Assembly (NCBI GenBank): GCA_021234155.1
Contig: JAJEKV010000039.1
Span: 12,090,840-12,154,839, forward strand
Reading direction: 5' to 3'
Origin: Isoetes taiwanensis
Lineage: Eukaryota; Streptophyta; Lycopodiopsida; Isoetales; Isoetaceae
DNA length: 64,000 bases
The notes beneath the pieces are model-generated. The model was not told where the DNA came from. It worked only from the letters and a program-made list of their open reading frames with translations, and made no database searches. The translations under genes and the position numbers were made by a program. Below are positions 1-12,242 of this stretch, one piece after another. The first letter of the stretch is position 1; every line of letters starts with the position of its first letter.

Positions 1-44
1 CATTGCCATTACGTATTGCTGGGGGTTTGGGGGGCAATGTCCGT

Positions 45-55
45 GGTTCAAGTCC
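45..55 (+). other. isolated Pol III B-box-like motif
   Basis: GGTTCAAGTCC matches the tRNA/SINE B-box consensus, but I see no convincing A box 40-60 bases upstream and no tRNA fold. It could be the remnant of a tRNA-derived SINE or chance. The rest of bases 1-223 shows no gene or repeat that I can support. Confidence 0.2.
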
Positions 56-369
56 GCGGGTAAACCAAAAAATTTTTGTCCACCAACTTGGGAGCTTTTG
101 AGGCCAAGGCCCACGACGACGTAGAGATCGCGCCACGGCGCCTCCCTTAATCACATGGGGGCGGACTTACTCACATACATACCACCACGGACGCTATTTT
201 CTTATTATATTAGATAGGAGTGATTGACTAGGTGCTGCCGCCCCACGCCGCCCTTTTCTTTGAGACATTCTGCTCTGCCGCCTCGGCGCACGCCGCCGAC
301 CTCGGGACCAACCCATGCCCCGACACCGCCCTCTTTTCTTTTGTTTTCCCAGCCGGCTCCGCCGGGCTC

Positions 370-878
370 CTCAAGGTTTGGGCCCAAGCATGTTCCTATC
401 TCCCTCTCTCTTTCTTTCTCTCTCTTCTCTCTCCTATCTCTTCCTCTCTCTCCTCTCTTTTCTTCTCTCCTCTCTCTCTCTTTCGTCTGGCCCCTCTCCC
501 CCTGTGATTCTATCTTTTCTCTCTGCCCTTTCTTCTTCTCATTCTCCTCTCTTCTTTTCCCTCTCTCTCTCCCTTCTCCTTTCTCTTTCTCTCTCCTCTC
601 TCCTCTCCCTCTCTATTTCAAATTTCCTCTCCTCTCTCTCCTCTCCTTTCCCCTCTCTCTCTCCCATATCTCTCTATCTCTCTCTCTACTCGCTTCTCTC
701 CTCTCTTCCCTCTCATTTCTCTCTTCTCTCTCTCCTCTCTCTTTCAGCTCTCCTCTTCTTTTTCTCCTCCCTCTCTCTCTTCTTTGCCCCCTCTCTCTCT
801 CTCCCTCTTTCTCTCCCCTTTATCTCTCTCTTCTCCCTTTTTCTCCTCTTCCCTCATCTCTCTCTCCTCTCTCCTCTA

Positions 879-924
<46 letters not shown>

Positions 925-1050
925 CTGCCTTCCCCTTTCTCAAGTTCTCTCCTCTCCTCTCTCTGCTCTCTCTCTCCCTCTCTCCTTTTTCTCTCCCTTC
1001 TTTTTTCCCTCTCTCCCATTCCCTCTCCTCTCTATTTCTCCCCTCTCATG
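370..1050. repeat. CT-rich low-complexity tract 1
   Basis: Nearly pure pyrimidine on the plus strand, an imperfect mixture of CT, CCT and TTCT units with a purer (CT)n run near 887-917. The long serine/leucine open frames across it are an artefact of the composition, because any frame of (CT)n reads Ser-Leu without stops. No gene is inferred. Confidence 0.9.
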
Positions 1051-1202
1051 CCTCTAAAGCACACATGCCCTACTACTCAATTCTAAAGTACTCTATGAGA
1101 AGAACACTACTAATTTCAAAATATCACCTATGAGGATCTTACCTCACATCTAATGCGACTCCATGGTATTTCATACCTTATTCACACATATTGCTCAACC
1201 CT

Positions 1203-1393
1203 ATCAGATACTAACAAAGTATCATTCATGAGTAACATACTCGTATTACGCCTATGAGGCCACATCTACTACCTCTACTACGTAATTCTAAAGTATGTCA
1301 ATTCAAGAACACCCATGTGAAGCTTACACACACCCATCATACCTATCACACTTACTACCAATTCCAAAGCATTACCTGCATTACTATTTTGAG
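1203..1393 (+). repeat. direct repeat copy 1 of the AT-rich spacer unit
   Basis: This block recurs in the same orientation at about 1882-2066. Shared landmarks in order are 'attcatgagtaa', 'atgaggccacatc', 'ctactacctct', 'aaagtatgtcaattc', 'cccatcatacc' and 'cacacttacta', ending in 'cctgcatta' and 'attttgagca'. The two copies sit about 680 bases apart and differ by substitutions and small indels. Confidence 0.8.
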
Positions 1394-1881
1394 CACGTAA
1401 GTGCTCTTAAGAAACTTTCTACTTTTTAGACTGAGGTGTTTAGTAGAGCATAGGTGGTTGCCCTATAGCATCTAGAACACTTTAGAACATTCTATTTGAG
1501 TTTTTGCAAACTTTTAGCAACCTTTTCTCTGCTTAGACTCACTGCATTTCTATTTTTTAGACCTACATGCTTACCCTAGAGCATCTCAAACATTCTAGAC
1601 ATTCTATTTGAGTTGTTACAAAGTTTAAGCAAACTTCTCCTGCCTTTAGACTAAAAAGCTTTATTTTAGACTGGAGTACTTACCTTTTGAGTATCTCAAG
1701 TAAATATTCCGTAACATTCTATTTTTGAGCATTTGCAAAATTTCCAAAAACTTTCTATTTTGGGATTATGTGTTTACCCATGAGCACCAGAATATTCCGT
1801 AACATTCTATTTGAGCATTTGCAAAGTCTTGACAAACTTTCTATTTTAGACCTAAACTTTCTATTTAGGCTGAGGTGCTTA
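1394..1881 (+). repeat. degenerate ~90-115 bp tandem repeat
   Basis: The motif 'acattctatttgag' and close variants recurs near 1487, 1599, 1713 and 1802, each followed by 'gcatttgcaaa'-like and 'caaactttcta'-like sequence and preceded by 'cttaccc..gagca'. Spacings are about 112, 114 and 89 bases. No ORF of note. Confidence 0.65.
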
Positions 1882-2066
1882 CCCATGAGCACCTACAGAG
1901 TATTATTCATGAGTAAATATACTCACACATGCCCATGAGGCCACATCATCTACTACCTCTAGTGCTCTACCCCAAAGTATGTCAATTCTAACGCACACCC
2001 ATCATACCCATCACACTTACTATCAATTCCAAAGTATCACCTGCATTATTCTATTTTGAGCATACT
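1882..2066 (+). repeat. direct repeat copy 2 of the AT-rich spacer unit
   Basis: Second copy of the block at 1203-1393. It ends directly at the second CT-rich tract, so the local order is CT tract, unit, tandem motif, unit, CT tract. This fits a local segmental duplication followed by expansion of the pyrimidine tracts. Confidence 0.8.
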
Positions 2067-2855
<789 letters not shown>

Positions 2856-5790
2856 AATTAGTAATATATATGGCATTAGAATTTATTTCATTAGAATTTA
2901 TACATTTTAATCCATACCCATTGGCCTTAGATAAATATCCCATTGGCTATGCTATAATTCTCGCTTTTTTTGTGACGACACTCTATATCCCGCTTTTTCT
3001 CCCCCCCACCCATGCTTAAATCTCGAAATTAAATTTAAAGGGGGGGAGGATTTGGTACATAGCTTTGAAAAAAGAAGATATTTAGACATGTGTCAATGCC
3101 TCGAGGTTTGCACAATTTACTACCAAAAATCATGGCTATGGAGAACTTCAAAGTCCTCGCTAAGGCATTGAAGCTCCTGGCGTTGTCTCAGCTTTGATCC
3201 TGACTCCGCCGCGGCATTGTGGTAGACAAGCTTAAGCCGCCCAAAAAAGCTAGGAGACTGCTCAAGAATAGTTGAAAAGAAGAGTCCGAGCAAATCGTCT
3301 AAGAAACTGGCATCAGCAAAACCGCATTCTCGTAAGAATCGCTAGGATTTGCCTCGAATCGCCAATATTGCGCACTCTCGGGCGATGAATCCGCAGGTCC
3401 ACTTCGCATGAAAAGAAATCGGGTTTGAAATCCTTGGCGCACGCTTATCTGAGTCTTCAAAACAATCTCGGCTCCATTTAATTTATGGAAACACGCTATG
3501 AAGAATAGTTGTTATGGATTTAGCTTATAGCATGCGTGGGTTGTGCTAACATTAGAGTGCCCTCAATTTTTCGCCAACCGCCTATGCCTCTCGCTACACT
3601 CCAATCAAACCTCTCAGAGAAGCCGCCCAAAAGCCTTGATTGTTTCAGGGTTATGATCCCTTGCTAACAACAAGACATTCATCGCATCACTTCTTTTCGG
3701 GTTAAGGCTCTTCGTGCCTTTCTTCGCCTTTTATGTTTTTGCACAAATGCATACTAAACACCGGGTTAAATGCCTTTGATGGAAATATGAGCTGAAAGAG
3801 CTAGATGCGCTTTTTGTAAAAGAATTGGTAGGCATTATAAGCAAGATATCGTAGTAAAGAAATTTGGCAAAGGAGGCGGTGACGCTCGGATGATGTCAGC
3901 GAGATGGATCTTGAAAAAATCGCTAATGTGAGAGATCAATCTTGAAAAATCGCTAATGTGGAGGCAGATTTAGACCTAGTTTGATATTTCTGCCATGCTT
4001 TATGCCTCAGCGGAGCAGCAATCGGAGGCCGAAGCTCGCAGAGAAATTTTAGAAGGCATCGAGCATTCGCTGTCGGCCTCTTCGGGCCAAGAAATGGTAA
4101 GAATCAATGAGCTCCAAATTAGTGGGTTAATGAGGAGGAAAAAAAATTAGGCTTACATAATGGACTGTGATCCAAGTAAAGACGACATGGTTAATGAGCC
4201 CTTTCTTAGGCCTTGCAAAGCTTCAGGCCTAAGATAAAGCTCTCAAAGGATTTGTTTTGCCTTATGATCGATGTTGTTGATCATATGCTTAAACAAAATG
4301 GTATTATGATTGTTGTTGATGCCTTACGTTGAGAAAATATGCCTCTTCAAATCATCTCCATTCTGGCTCTACTTCTATCGTTGCACAGCTTTTGGTTGCT
4401 GCTGCTCAGATTCATCCACGCTTTTCTTGCAAGTGATCTGCTCCATCCAAGCCTTTGCAAGGCAAGGCTCGCGACCGCATTCATTCCATTTCTCAGATGA
4501 CATCCGTAGGGATTCCTTAATCGACGCATACCTAATCTCAAAGATTGTTGTTGCTACTAGCAAGGCGTCTCCCATACTGCAATCCATTCTAATTCTTAGA
4601 TATCTGTAGGAATTCCTTTTGATTAGGCTCTGATTGGATGACAAATTGATCCGACGATGAGGTATATAAGAAGAATGACTATGCATGTTTCTGAAATTTG
4701 CTTGAATCTACTGCAGGTAATGTTAAATTCTTAAGTTCTTTTCATATTTCTTTGTTTTTATGGAATATCTTCTCTTCATTCGTGTTGTAATCCATGAAAC
4801 TAGCCTTGAATCTTCCCCAAAACTTCTATACTATGGTCGCATCAGTGAGCCTCAGAGTGCATTAACACCTATAGGAAACTGAAAGTCCCAAACATTTTCC
4901 ATTAAATCTCAGCCTAGGCAAAAAAATAATCAAGAGAGAAAAGCAATGTGGGCTGAAACTTTGGCCTCCTTGTGGCGACTATTAGAACTGGCTAAGCAAG
5001 CAAATAATTGCAGAGAACTCTATAGGGCCGCTAGAACCGGGCTATGGCTTAATGCGAAATGAACTTCTACCGTAAAACCCCACGCCCGCTTCGCAAGAAA
5101 AAAAAACACGCCTATAGCATTAGCTTTATCTACATGCTATAAATGCACTTGAAGTACAAATAAGCACCTCTTTGACCAAATTTAAACACACAACATATGA
5201 GAGCGCCAATATTGCGTAAACGCTTTTGACGAGAATGCAAAACGTGAGTATGATACATTATCCATATCCCCCTCGCCGTGCAGTAAGTCTTATGTTGTAA
5301 ATAGCTTTATTTCTTCTTCATCCCCTTCGCATGCTAAAGAACCTCGCCGATAAGAACCTCACAGAGAACACGCTGAAAGCTCGTCGTGGCTTTTAGCAAA
5401 TCGCCAAGACGCATAAATAAATAATGGCTCTAAACTGTCTTTTACGTATGCAGACAACCGGATGCACCTCGCAAAACATTCGGCAAGGAAACAAAATTAC
5501 ACGTATACTAGATTCATTCAATGAGAATAAATAGTATGAAAAGCCATGATGAGAATTAATATATTTGATTGTACCCCAAATATTATTTCATGCTAATGTG
5601 TCGTGAAGGCACTTCATTTGGCATATAGCATGTCATTTTGATGTAGGAATATTTCAAATATACGTAAAGAATTTACCTTATACAAAGTTCAAGGATTCTT
5701 CTTCATAACGCCCCACTCAAGCAATGCTGCACACACATGCCTATGCAGAAATTGTTCATTATTAAGCAATATTGCAACAAGGCAAAGGCA
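2856..5790. other. intergenic stretch without a supported gene
   Basis: I see no gene. Points of note: a purine run followed by 'ggatttggtacatag' near 3040-3060 that looks like a polypurine tract beside an LTR start, but no partner LTR was found; a short duplication of 'atcttgaaaaatcgctaatgtg' near 3910-3961; and a minus-strand 103-codon open frame at 4375-4686 with no recognisable motif. Much of it reads like decayed coding or retroelement sequence. Confidence 0.5.
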
Positions 5791-5809
5791 TTGTGAAAAC
5801 TACCCCACC

Positions 5810-6165
5810 TAGAGAGCTGGAATGCTGTGTCAGCCCATCAAGAACAATCTTAAAAACTTCATAAGCTTGCTCCAAATCCCTCTTTGCCAAAAAGGAGTTG
5901 GCCTCACATATAAAATAATTACTGACAGCTAAAGAATAATTTGTAAATAACTTAGTAGACTAACAAAATGGGATAGCGCGGCCTTTGCCAACCCATGTTG
6001 TAGATTCGTCCCGACCAATTCTTGAAGCCCATTGTAATAGTGAGTGGCCCGCAATAAAGTAATCATTTTTTTTCTCTTTTGCTTAGTTTCTACCGCTAAG
6101 GTTAGTGTAGTAAGCCCCAACGACAAGTATTGCCACGCCGCTTCCTCGACATAGATTTGGTCCAC
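5810..6165 (-). pseudogene. unrecognised cellular gene fragment, two exon-like blocks
   Basis: I do not recognise the family. On the minus strand an open frame from 6165 to 5929 (about 78 residues, including 'ATHYYNGLQELVGTNLQHGL' near residues 41-60) is rich in helix-forming residues. It is followed by a TTTAG acceptor at about 5929 and a second block (5928-5810) reading 'AVSNYFICEANSFLAKRDLE' and onward to 'AYEVFKIVLDGL', again strongly helical. The spacing and composition recall a TPR/HEAT-like helical-repeat protein. The first block runs into a stop (TAA) right at the junction and I find no matching donor, so this is more likely a gene relic than a working gene. Upstream minus-strand sequence near 6170-6240 also looks coding in broken frames. 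Confidence 0.35.
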
Positions 6166-7113
6166 ATGAGCTCATTGTAACGTGGGGAGGAAATGGCAAA
6201 AGCCCTCGATGCCAAAAGCCTCTCTACTTTATCCAAAATTATGAGACAGCCTCATGGAAAAAACATAGCATTGAGGATACCGTGATGCAAATTATACAAA
6301 GGAAAGTCAAGCTGCACCCGAAAACAAATCATCTAGTTTTAGCTTCAACTTTACATAACACCACATTGGGTTGCCACCATTGGTGTTCCAAAAAGAATCT
6401 CATTCAAAAGAATTGATGATGATCATGATGATGATCATAGATCCATATCTAGCCACTATAAAATTTAGTTGTATCAAGATGTAAAGCCGCGGGCGTAAAC
6501 ACATGTCATCTCTTTCAGATTGGCGCATCGAAGGCAGGTTTAAAATGCCAACTCCAGTTCCCAAGCTCCTCCATTGTTAAGCAAAAGTGATCCCAAAGCA
6601 GCCTTCATTCTCAAATCTAAAACGCTATTTCAATTATTGATTCTCCGTGATCATTTTACCGAGAGAGACAAATATTGACCAAATACCCATCAATAAGATG
6701 ATGATTACAAAACTTAACAAGACGCGATAAAACACATGTCCCACACATAAAATGCCTAAAAATAACTTCTTTGATCTTTGTGTCATGAAGAGATTAAATC
6801 TTAGGAATAAGAAGATCTTACAAAAGAGGTGATATTCCTGATCATTATCGCTTGCAACTTTCAGGAAGTTGGAGAACCATAAGCAAGAATGTGATATAGG
6901 TCAAGCATCGTAAAACTATAAGCCCAACCCGTGAGACATAAAAAAAATTTCGCTTTTTTTCCTCTTCCTCGATATGACCTCAGATACTGTATGAGTCTGC
7001 TAACCCCAGCTTTAATTGCATTCCACTCTAGTAGAGGTGTTCGGAAAAGTGAGCACTACACCTAAATATAGGCAACTCCAAATTCGCTTTAGGCACAAAC
7101 ACTTTCAACATTG

Positions 7114-7281
7114 AATGGATATGGGCCTCAGTAGAATAAATTCTCAGAGTATTGAAAGCTGCCTCTATAAATTATATATCATTGTGAACATATTCTCATA
7201 ATTAAATGGATATGGTCCTAATAGAATAAATTGTGATATCAAAGTATTCTCCTATAAATTATATCATTGTGAACATATGAT
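7114..7281 (+). repeat. tandem duplication of ~80 bp
   Basis: The block 'aatggatatgg.cct.a' ... 'tagaataaatt' ... 'tataaattatat' ... 'atcattgtgaacatat' occurs at 7114-7193 and again at 7205-7281 with a few substitutions and indels. Bases 6170-7110 upstream hold nothing I can assign. Confidence 0.75.
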
Positions 7282-8047
7282 TGTGACGCTATTTCTTTTT
7301 CTTTTTAAATTGTTGAAAAGTTGATGTTCTAGATTTGGTATAAATCTCTAGGCCGAAATGACGGTCCTCCCCATTAGTCTAAATTGATAAAGGATCCATT
7401 GCTATGAAAACATCATCTCGATGCCATCACAATGAGCCTGAAACAAGATGCCACGCTGCCAAAAACACCCGTACCCCAGATCTTTATCATAGGTTTTTAA
7501 GCATGCCCAAGGAGATTAAAAACAGCTTATGTCAAGTATTATGTAATGCTATCCCTCCAAACCTACAACCGCGAGCAATATTGAAGGCTGGTTGTGCCCT
7601 CCTCGTGATGTAATTGTATTCTACAATTGAATAACCTTTATTCAAAAAATGAAGAGTGAGAGTAATGTAGATATGGACTTAAATTCCTTTGATAAATAAG
7701 TAACAACGATTGTCCCCATTACTTTAGACTGATACAAATCCATTGCTGAGCAAGCACGCACTATGGTCTATTTCGAATCTATGATTTGGCAATAACAATA
7801 ATAACATATTACTTAGCAAGTATAGTAACATAAGAAAGCTCATAAATTTGTTAGTTAAACTATGCATGAGAGATTGACATTTAAAAATTACTGGTCGTGC
7901 GCACATGTTATCAACTCAAATTTGGTTTCCAGCTCAAATGTTTTAAATGCATCCATTCCAAAATCGCTAGGCTGGTGGGCATGGCCACACCATAGGTTTT
8001 TTAGGAACCAAGTCTCAAAAGCTCCATTGTTGAGCAAGCATTGCACC

Positions 8048-8426
8048 GTAGTTGTTGTACTAATACTTCATTATTTTTTGATAATCCATACGCATCAAAC
8101 AATACTCATACGCTGCATATGTATTTTTTAAAAATGCTTTTAATGCTTTTTCAAAAAATGCATTACGCTTTCTCAAAAATGTACTCAATTTTGCACCTTA
8201 CTAGATTCTAACCTCGCCCTCCTGTGATAAAACAAAACATGCTAATCAACTTTCCAAATAACTGCCATGTTTATATTGGCATAATTTGTTATATTTAAGC
8301 TTTTCTAAATTTTTTAAAAACGATTTTGGCACTTTAAGTACGTATTGTATAAAAATACGTATTTTTTCAAAAAATACGGCCCCAAACGCATTTTAACCAG
8401 ACGCTGCATTTTATTGGGCCAACATT
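8048..8426. mobile_element. ~379 bp non-coding insertion private to the left arm
   Basis: The right arm reads straight through this point. In the left arm the 10-base word GCATTGCACC occurs at both edges (8038-8047 and 8427-8436), as expected of a target-site duplication. The inserted DNA is AT-rich and non-coding, with repeated 'acgctgcat' words, and has no clear terminal inverted repeat. A MITE or other small non-autonomous DNA element is the simplest reading; the class is not established. Confidence 0.6.
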
Positions 8427-8529
8427 GCATTGCACCATGTTCTATCTCCAAACTCTACTATTTGGCACAACACAACACATTACTTAGCAAGCATAAATAG
8501 CAAAGTTATATTATGATGGCACATTCAAC

Positions 8530-8765
8530 AAAATTTTGACTTATTCAGATGCATAGATAACACTTCAAGAACTTAATATTATAAGAATATCTCGTATTAT
8601 TTTTATTCTTCTTGGATTCTTATAATTTTGTATAAGTTTATCTTTAAATTAAAACATAATGGTTATCAAAGAATAAACTTGATTTTCAAACTAATTTTTT
8701 ATTTGAATCTATTTAGAATTAGATATTTCAAGGATATAAAATTTCAATTTTTTAGTGATTTAACA
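8530..8765 (+). repeat. direct repeat flanking the eL36 exon, copy 1 (left arm)
   Basis: AT-rich sequence that resembles 9820-10060 in the same orientation. Shared order: 'aaaattttgacttatt', 'aacacttcaag/gtacttccaag', 'taatattata', 'tttcaaactaattttt', 'ccatctatttagaattaaat'-like. The pair brackets the inverted eL36 C-terminal exon. The same pair exists, reversed, in the right arm near 45570-45300 and 44290-44060. Confidence 0.55.
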
Positions 8766-8869
8766 GTATTCAAGATTTAGCAATCATGATAATCAAATGA
8801 AATCTGATGGTTTGATAAGCGCATTGACTTAAAACTATTATTAGAATTTCACAATTTATGTACCCTAAG

Positions 8870-9090
8870 CACTTTTAAAAATACTTATGAAGGTTTGAAG
8901 TTGGAAATTAATTAAATAATATAAAAGTTATTCATTTAATATACATCTATTGAATAATTTATTATTGATGAAATAAAATATATTTTAATCAATAATAAAT
9001 TATTCATTTTTATTAATATAAACGTGAATCATTTTTAATTAATTTCTAATCTAAAACTCTTTGGAATATTTAAAAAATAGCATTTTAATT
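8870..9090. mobile_element. AT-rich foldback (MITE-like) element, left arm
   Basis: A near-palindrome centred at about 8978. Perfect 18-base arms lie at 8952-8969 and 8988-9005, and the pairing extends imperfectly outward through 'gaaattaattaa' and 'ttaattaatttc' to roughly 8870 and 9090. It lies immediately upstream of the eL36 C-terminal exon remnant, presumably in a former intron. The corresponding element is at about 44995-45205, so it predates the duplication. Confidence 0.6.
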
Positions 9091-9094
9091 ATAA

Positions 9095-9320
9095 AGTACG
9101 TTTTAATTCCTATTTGTTCAAGCAACGTAATTCAAGAGGTAGCCGGGTTTCTCCCTTATGAAAAAAAAACGTAATACTGAGTTTCTCAAGGTCGCAAAGA
9201 TAAAAAGCAATCAAGCTTGCAAAGAAAAATCGGGAACCCATCTTCGAGCCGTAAGAGGAAACTTGCAAAGATCAAGGGCTTTCGTGAGTAAGATGCGCGC
9301 ACCTCGGCCGCTAGCGACAG
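9095..9320 (+). pseudogene. RPL36: ribosomal protein eL36 C-terminal exon remnant (left arm)
   Basis: eL36 is a small protein of the cytosolic 60S subunit. Reading the plus strand gives a decayed version of the eL36 C-terminal half: 'EFLKVAKIKSNQACKEKSGT' is recognisable against the family pattern '[22 protein letters not shown]', followed by '(K)MRA'-like residues. The frame is broken, the 'RTLFVRNVI' start of the exon is degraded, and the stop codon present in the right-arm copy is lost (GCGACAGAG in place of GCGGATAGAG). This is the inverted counterpart of 44765-44980 and is the more decayed of the two. It is non-functional. Confidence 0.8.
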
Positions 9321-9819
9321 AGATAAAGACTCGCTTGTTTGTTTTGGGTGACAATATTTATTTCTTTTGTGAGATTCTCAATGCTTAAGTCTGATCACGC
9401 AGGTGTTTGTCGGGTCATAAACTTCCATTTTAAATGAGGCTAAGGATCCACTATTAATGTTTATTGTCTTTACTTGAATATATCTCGCTACAGAAAGCAC
9501 ATTTGACGTTAGCACATGGTTTTTACAAAGATATCCGGATTCAAGTTACACACTTCATCCCATTAAAAGAACCTAGTTGCACATCTTTATATTAGTAAGT
9601 AAACCGTAATGTCTCATCAAGACGCCAAGAAAAATTTTAGGAGCCCGGGGAGTGGGCCGCGGTGGTCCCGACCACCTATTTGGGTGAATATGTCGGCCGG
9701 GGCCTAAGTAGGATCCCTACATCCTAACACTTTTTTAAATGAATGCATTTGGAAAATTTGGGATTTGAAGTCCTACCTTAAATTCCAAATTCTAAAGTGC
9801 ATAATTTCACAACTATTAA

Positions 9820-10060
9820 TACATATTTAACAAAAATTTGGACTTATTTAAATCTAATAAATGTACTTCCAAGGATGCCATGATAATATTATATGTATTT
9901 TTAGCTCTTGGCTGATTTTAATAATTTGTCTGCTTTTACCTTTTAGATGTAAAAAATATGATACTTTTTCAAAGTTTAAAGTTGCTTTCTAAACTAATTT
10001 TTGGTTCCATCTATTTAGAATTAAATTTCATCTAAGATTTGAAAAAATATAAAAAAAAAA
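9820..10060 (+). repeat. direct repeat flanking the eL36 exon, copy 2 (left arm)
   Basis: Partner of 8530-8765 in direct orientation. It lies between the C-terminal eL36 exon (plus strand) and the N-terminal eL36 exon (minus strand). It ends in a short poly-A run near 10051-10068. Confidence 0.5.
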
Positions 10061-10156
10061 AAAAAAACTCGGATATGAGAGCCTCCAAGTAACGTGGAAT
10101 ATCAGATATCGAGCCTAAAGTAACGGAATACTACGCAAGTGGAACACACAACTAAC

Positions 10157-10260
10157 CTTGCTTGTTGGCATCTGACGCCTCCTGGACAGTTCTGGAGTAA
10201 ACTATGAATCCCTTTGTTCATTCACTACTATGCCGCTTTGCTCAACGCCTCCGACGCTAT
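10157..10260 (-). pseudogene. RPL36: ribosomal protein eL36 N-terminal exon remnant (left arm)
   Basis: Inverted copy of 43889-43964. On the minus strand the exon ends at 10157 and is followed by GTTAGT, a plausible splice donor shared with the right-arm copy. The coding sequence is badly decayed: the VGLNKG region is barely recognisable and the ATG position reads ATA. Its orientation is opposite to that of the C-terminal exon at 9095-9320, so a single transcript could not join them. Confidence 0.65.
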
Positions 10261-11016
10261 AGTCGTTCCGGAGATGAGTTTAAAACCCTACAACGCTAAT
10301 CTATGAGCAAACCCTAGACCTAAAAGATAATCGTAAATCAGAAACCATACCGTATTTACAAATTTCTGACCATATCCTGAATACTTACCTCTTGTCCTCG
10401 CCTCTTACACATTTTCCATTGCATCTTTGTTCACCCCTCAACTTGTACTTTGATCTAGAGCATGTCCTTCGTGGCATATTTTTCAATTCTGGCTGCAGGC
10501 CTCCTTGGCTGCTATTTCTCCTCGATCTCACGGAGGCCTCCTTGGCTGCTTTGTGTGAGCTTTGCATTAGAAGCCCCATGCATCTCAACTTCTTATTGAT
10601 GGATCGCTTTTAAATGTCTCTTTCGGGTCTAACCTTCTTGGAGGATGCCCAAGAACGATCAAAAGATAGAACTAGCGGTAAAAAGATAGAACTAGCTTTT
10701 AGTGCAGGCTTGGAGAAGTTATAAAGAAAAAGAAGAGCTAGAGTGAGTGAATGCAAGGAGGAGGAGAGCAGGTGACTTGCAATCCTTTACTAACAATACA
10801 AGTCATTTTATTTATGGACATATATAGATTATAAGAATGTTGTAATTTGGTGGGTGAAGGTACAAATTGATGGTGTATTTTCATGTCAAGGTTTAAAGTA
10901 CTTTTACTAGCCATATTTGAAAACATAAGGTTCAAATGGCTATTAGCGAGACCTCACCCCTAACTAGCAGAGGGGCAGGCTTGGCAAAGGTGGGACGTGA
11001 TATGGGTTAAAGTAAA

Positions 11017-11047
11017 AGAAGAAGAAGAAGAAGAAGAAGAAGAAGAG
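11017..11047 (+). repeat. (AGA)n trinucleotide microsatellite
   Basis: About ten consecutive AGA/GAA units. The tract is absent at the corresponding point of the right arm, so it arose or expanded after the duplication. Confidence 0.85.
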
Positions 11048-12242
11048 ATTTTAACGCCATCACTATTAAAGGCAGGCAAAATATCTCCCCATCTACATGT
11101 GATACTACAACACACCCGTGATGGGTCCCTCGCCTCACCACTCTTACATTTAAGTGGGTCCTTCCCCACCAACTTTACATTGCATGGCCACTTCTCACAA
11201 CAGGCGCTAAAACCTAATCTTGGGTAAAGGAGAAAGAAACTAAATAAAACTGAAAAATTTAACAAAAATAACAAAGTTTTAGTCATGTATATTGAAGCTA
11301 TATATAAAAATTCCAAGTGTTCACAAATAATCATCTATAAACATGCCTTAATACCTGCCATAAACGTACATTATTTTTCCTACTTACTTAATAAAAATTC
11401 TAGATCATGTCTTAAATATGGGGCCAAGATGATTGTATCCAAAGGATGCCTCACACATAAACGTAGTATAGATCATGCTGAAGATAAACCATCCTTAATG
11501 CCGCTTGTCATAATTTTAAAACCTATCTCGTGAATGTATCGGGATTTATTAAATCACATATTCAAAGAATATGTACTTCTGATTTATCAGATCAAAAGCT
11601 AAGGGGATGGCAAGTACACTAGGCTAACTCTCTTGTGGAAGAATGTGTTTGCGTACCAATGGGTCCTATATATGATCTCAAGGCCTAAGTATGCAACGAA
11701 TTCTCAAGGCTTCTTCGCTTATAATATCCTATTTTTTGAGAGGTCAAAATTTCTCCTTCGGGCATGAAAAGATTGTCGACAGATGGGCTCCAACACAGAT
11801 AGTCAGCTAAATCTAGTATAAATTTTTTCTGGGATTTGTTAAACATTCTATACCCTTTGCAAGAAAAATAGTTTTACCAGACATGCTTGAGAATTAAGTA
11901 CATGCCCACCTTAACACATTCTATCATACCTTAATGATTTCTACTATAGCTTATTTACATGTGTCTCTACCATTGACGTTGGCAATGCACAAGATATTCT
12001 CTCGATGGTTACAAAAAATAATAGCTTCAAACATCTTTGCTCTTTGATACTGCGATGGTATGTTGATTGAATTCCCTTATATATTTATACTGCTCAAGAG
12101 GGAAACTAATCGATATATCATAAAATGTCATTACATTCTAGAAATAAATATTCCAAAAGGGAGGAAAATAATGTAAATGCTAAGGCTGGGTTTCCAAGTA
12201 AAGCATATCTCATAACCCAAGGCACATGCTATAGAATGTGAA

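Noticed and set aside
224-1133. Long Ser/Leu/Pro open frames in the first 1.1 kb
   Set aside because: They come from (CT)n composition, which has no stop codons in any frame. There is no domain, start context or splice evidence.
9598-9700. GC-rich patch (gtgggccgcggtggtcccgacc), suspected CpG island or RNA gene
   Set aside because: It recurs in inverted orientation at 44400-44465 as part of the duplicated arm and folds into nothing recognisable.
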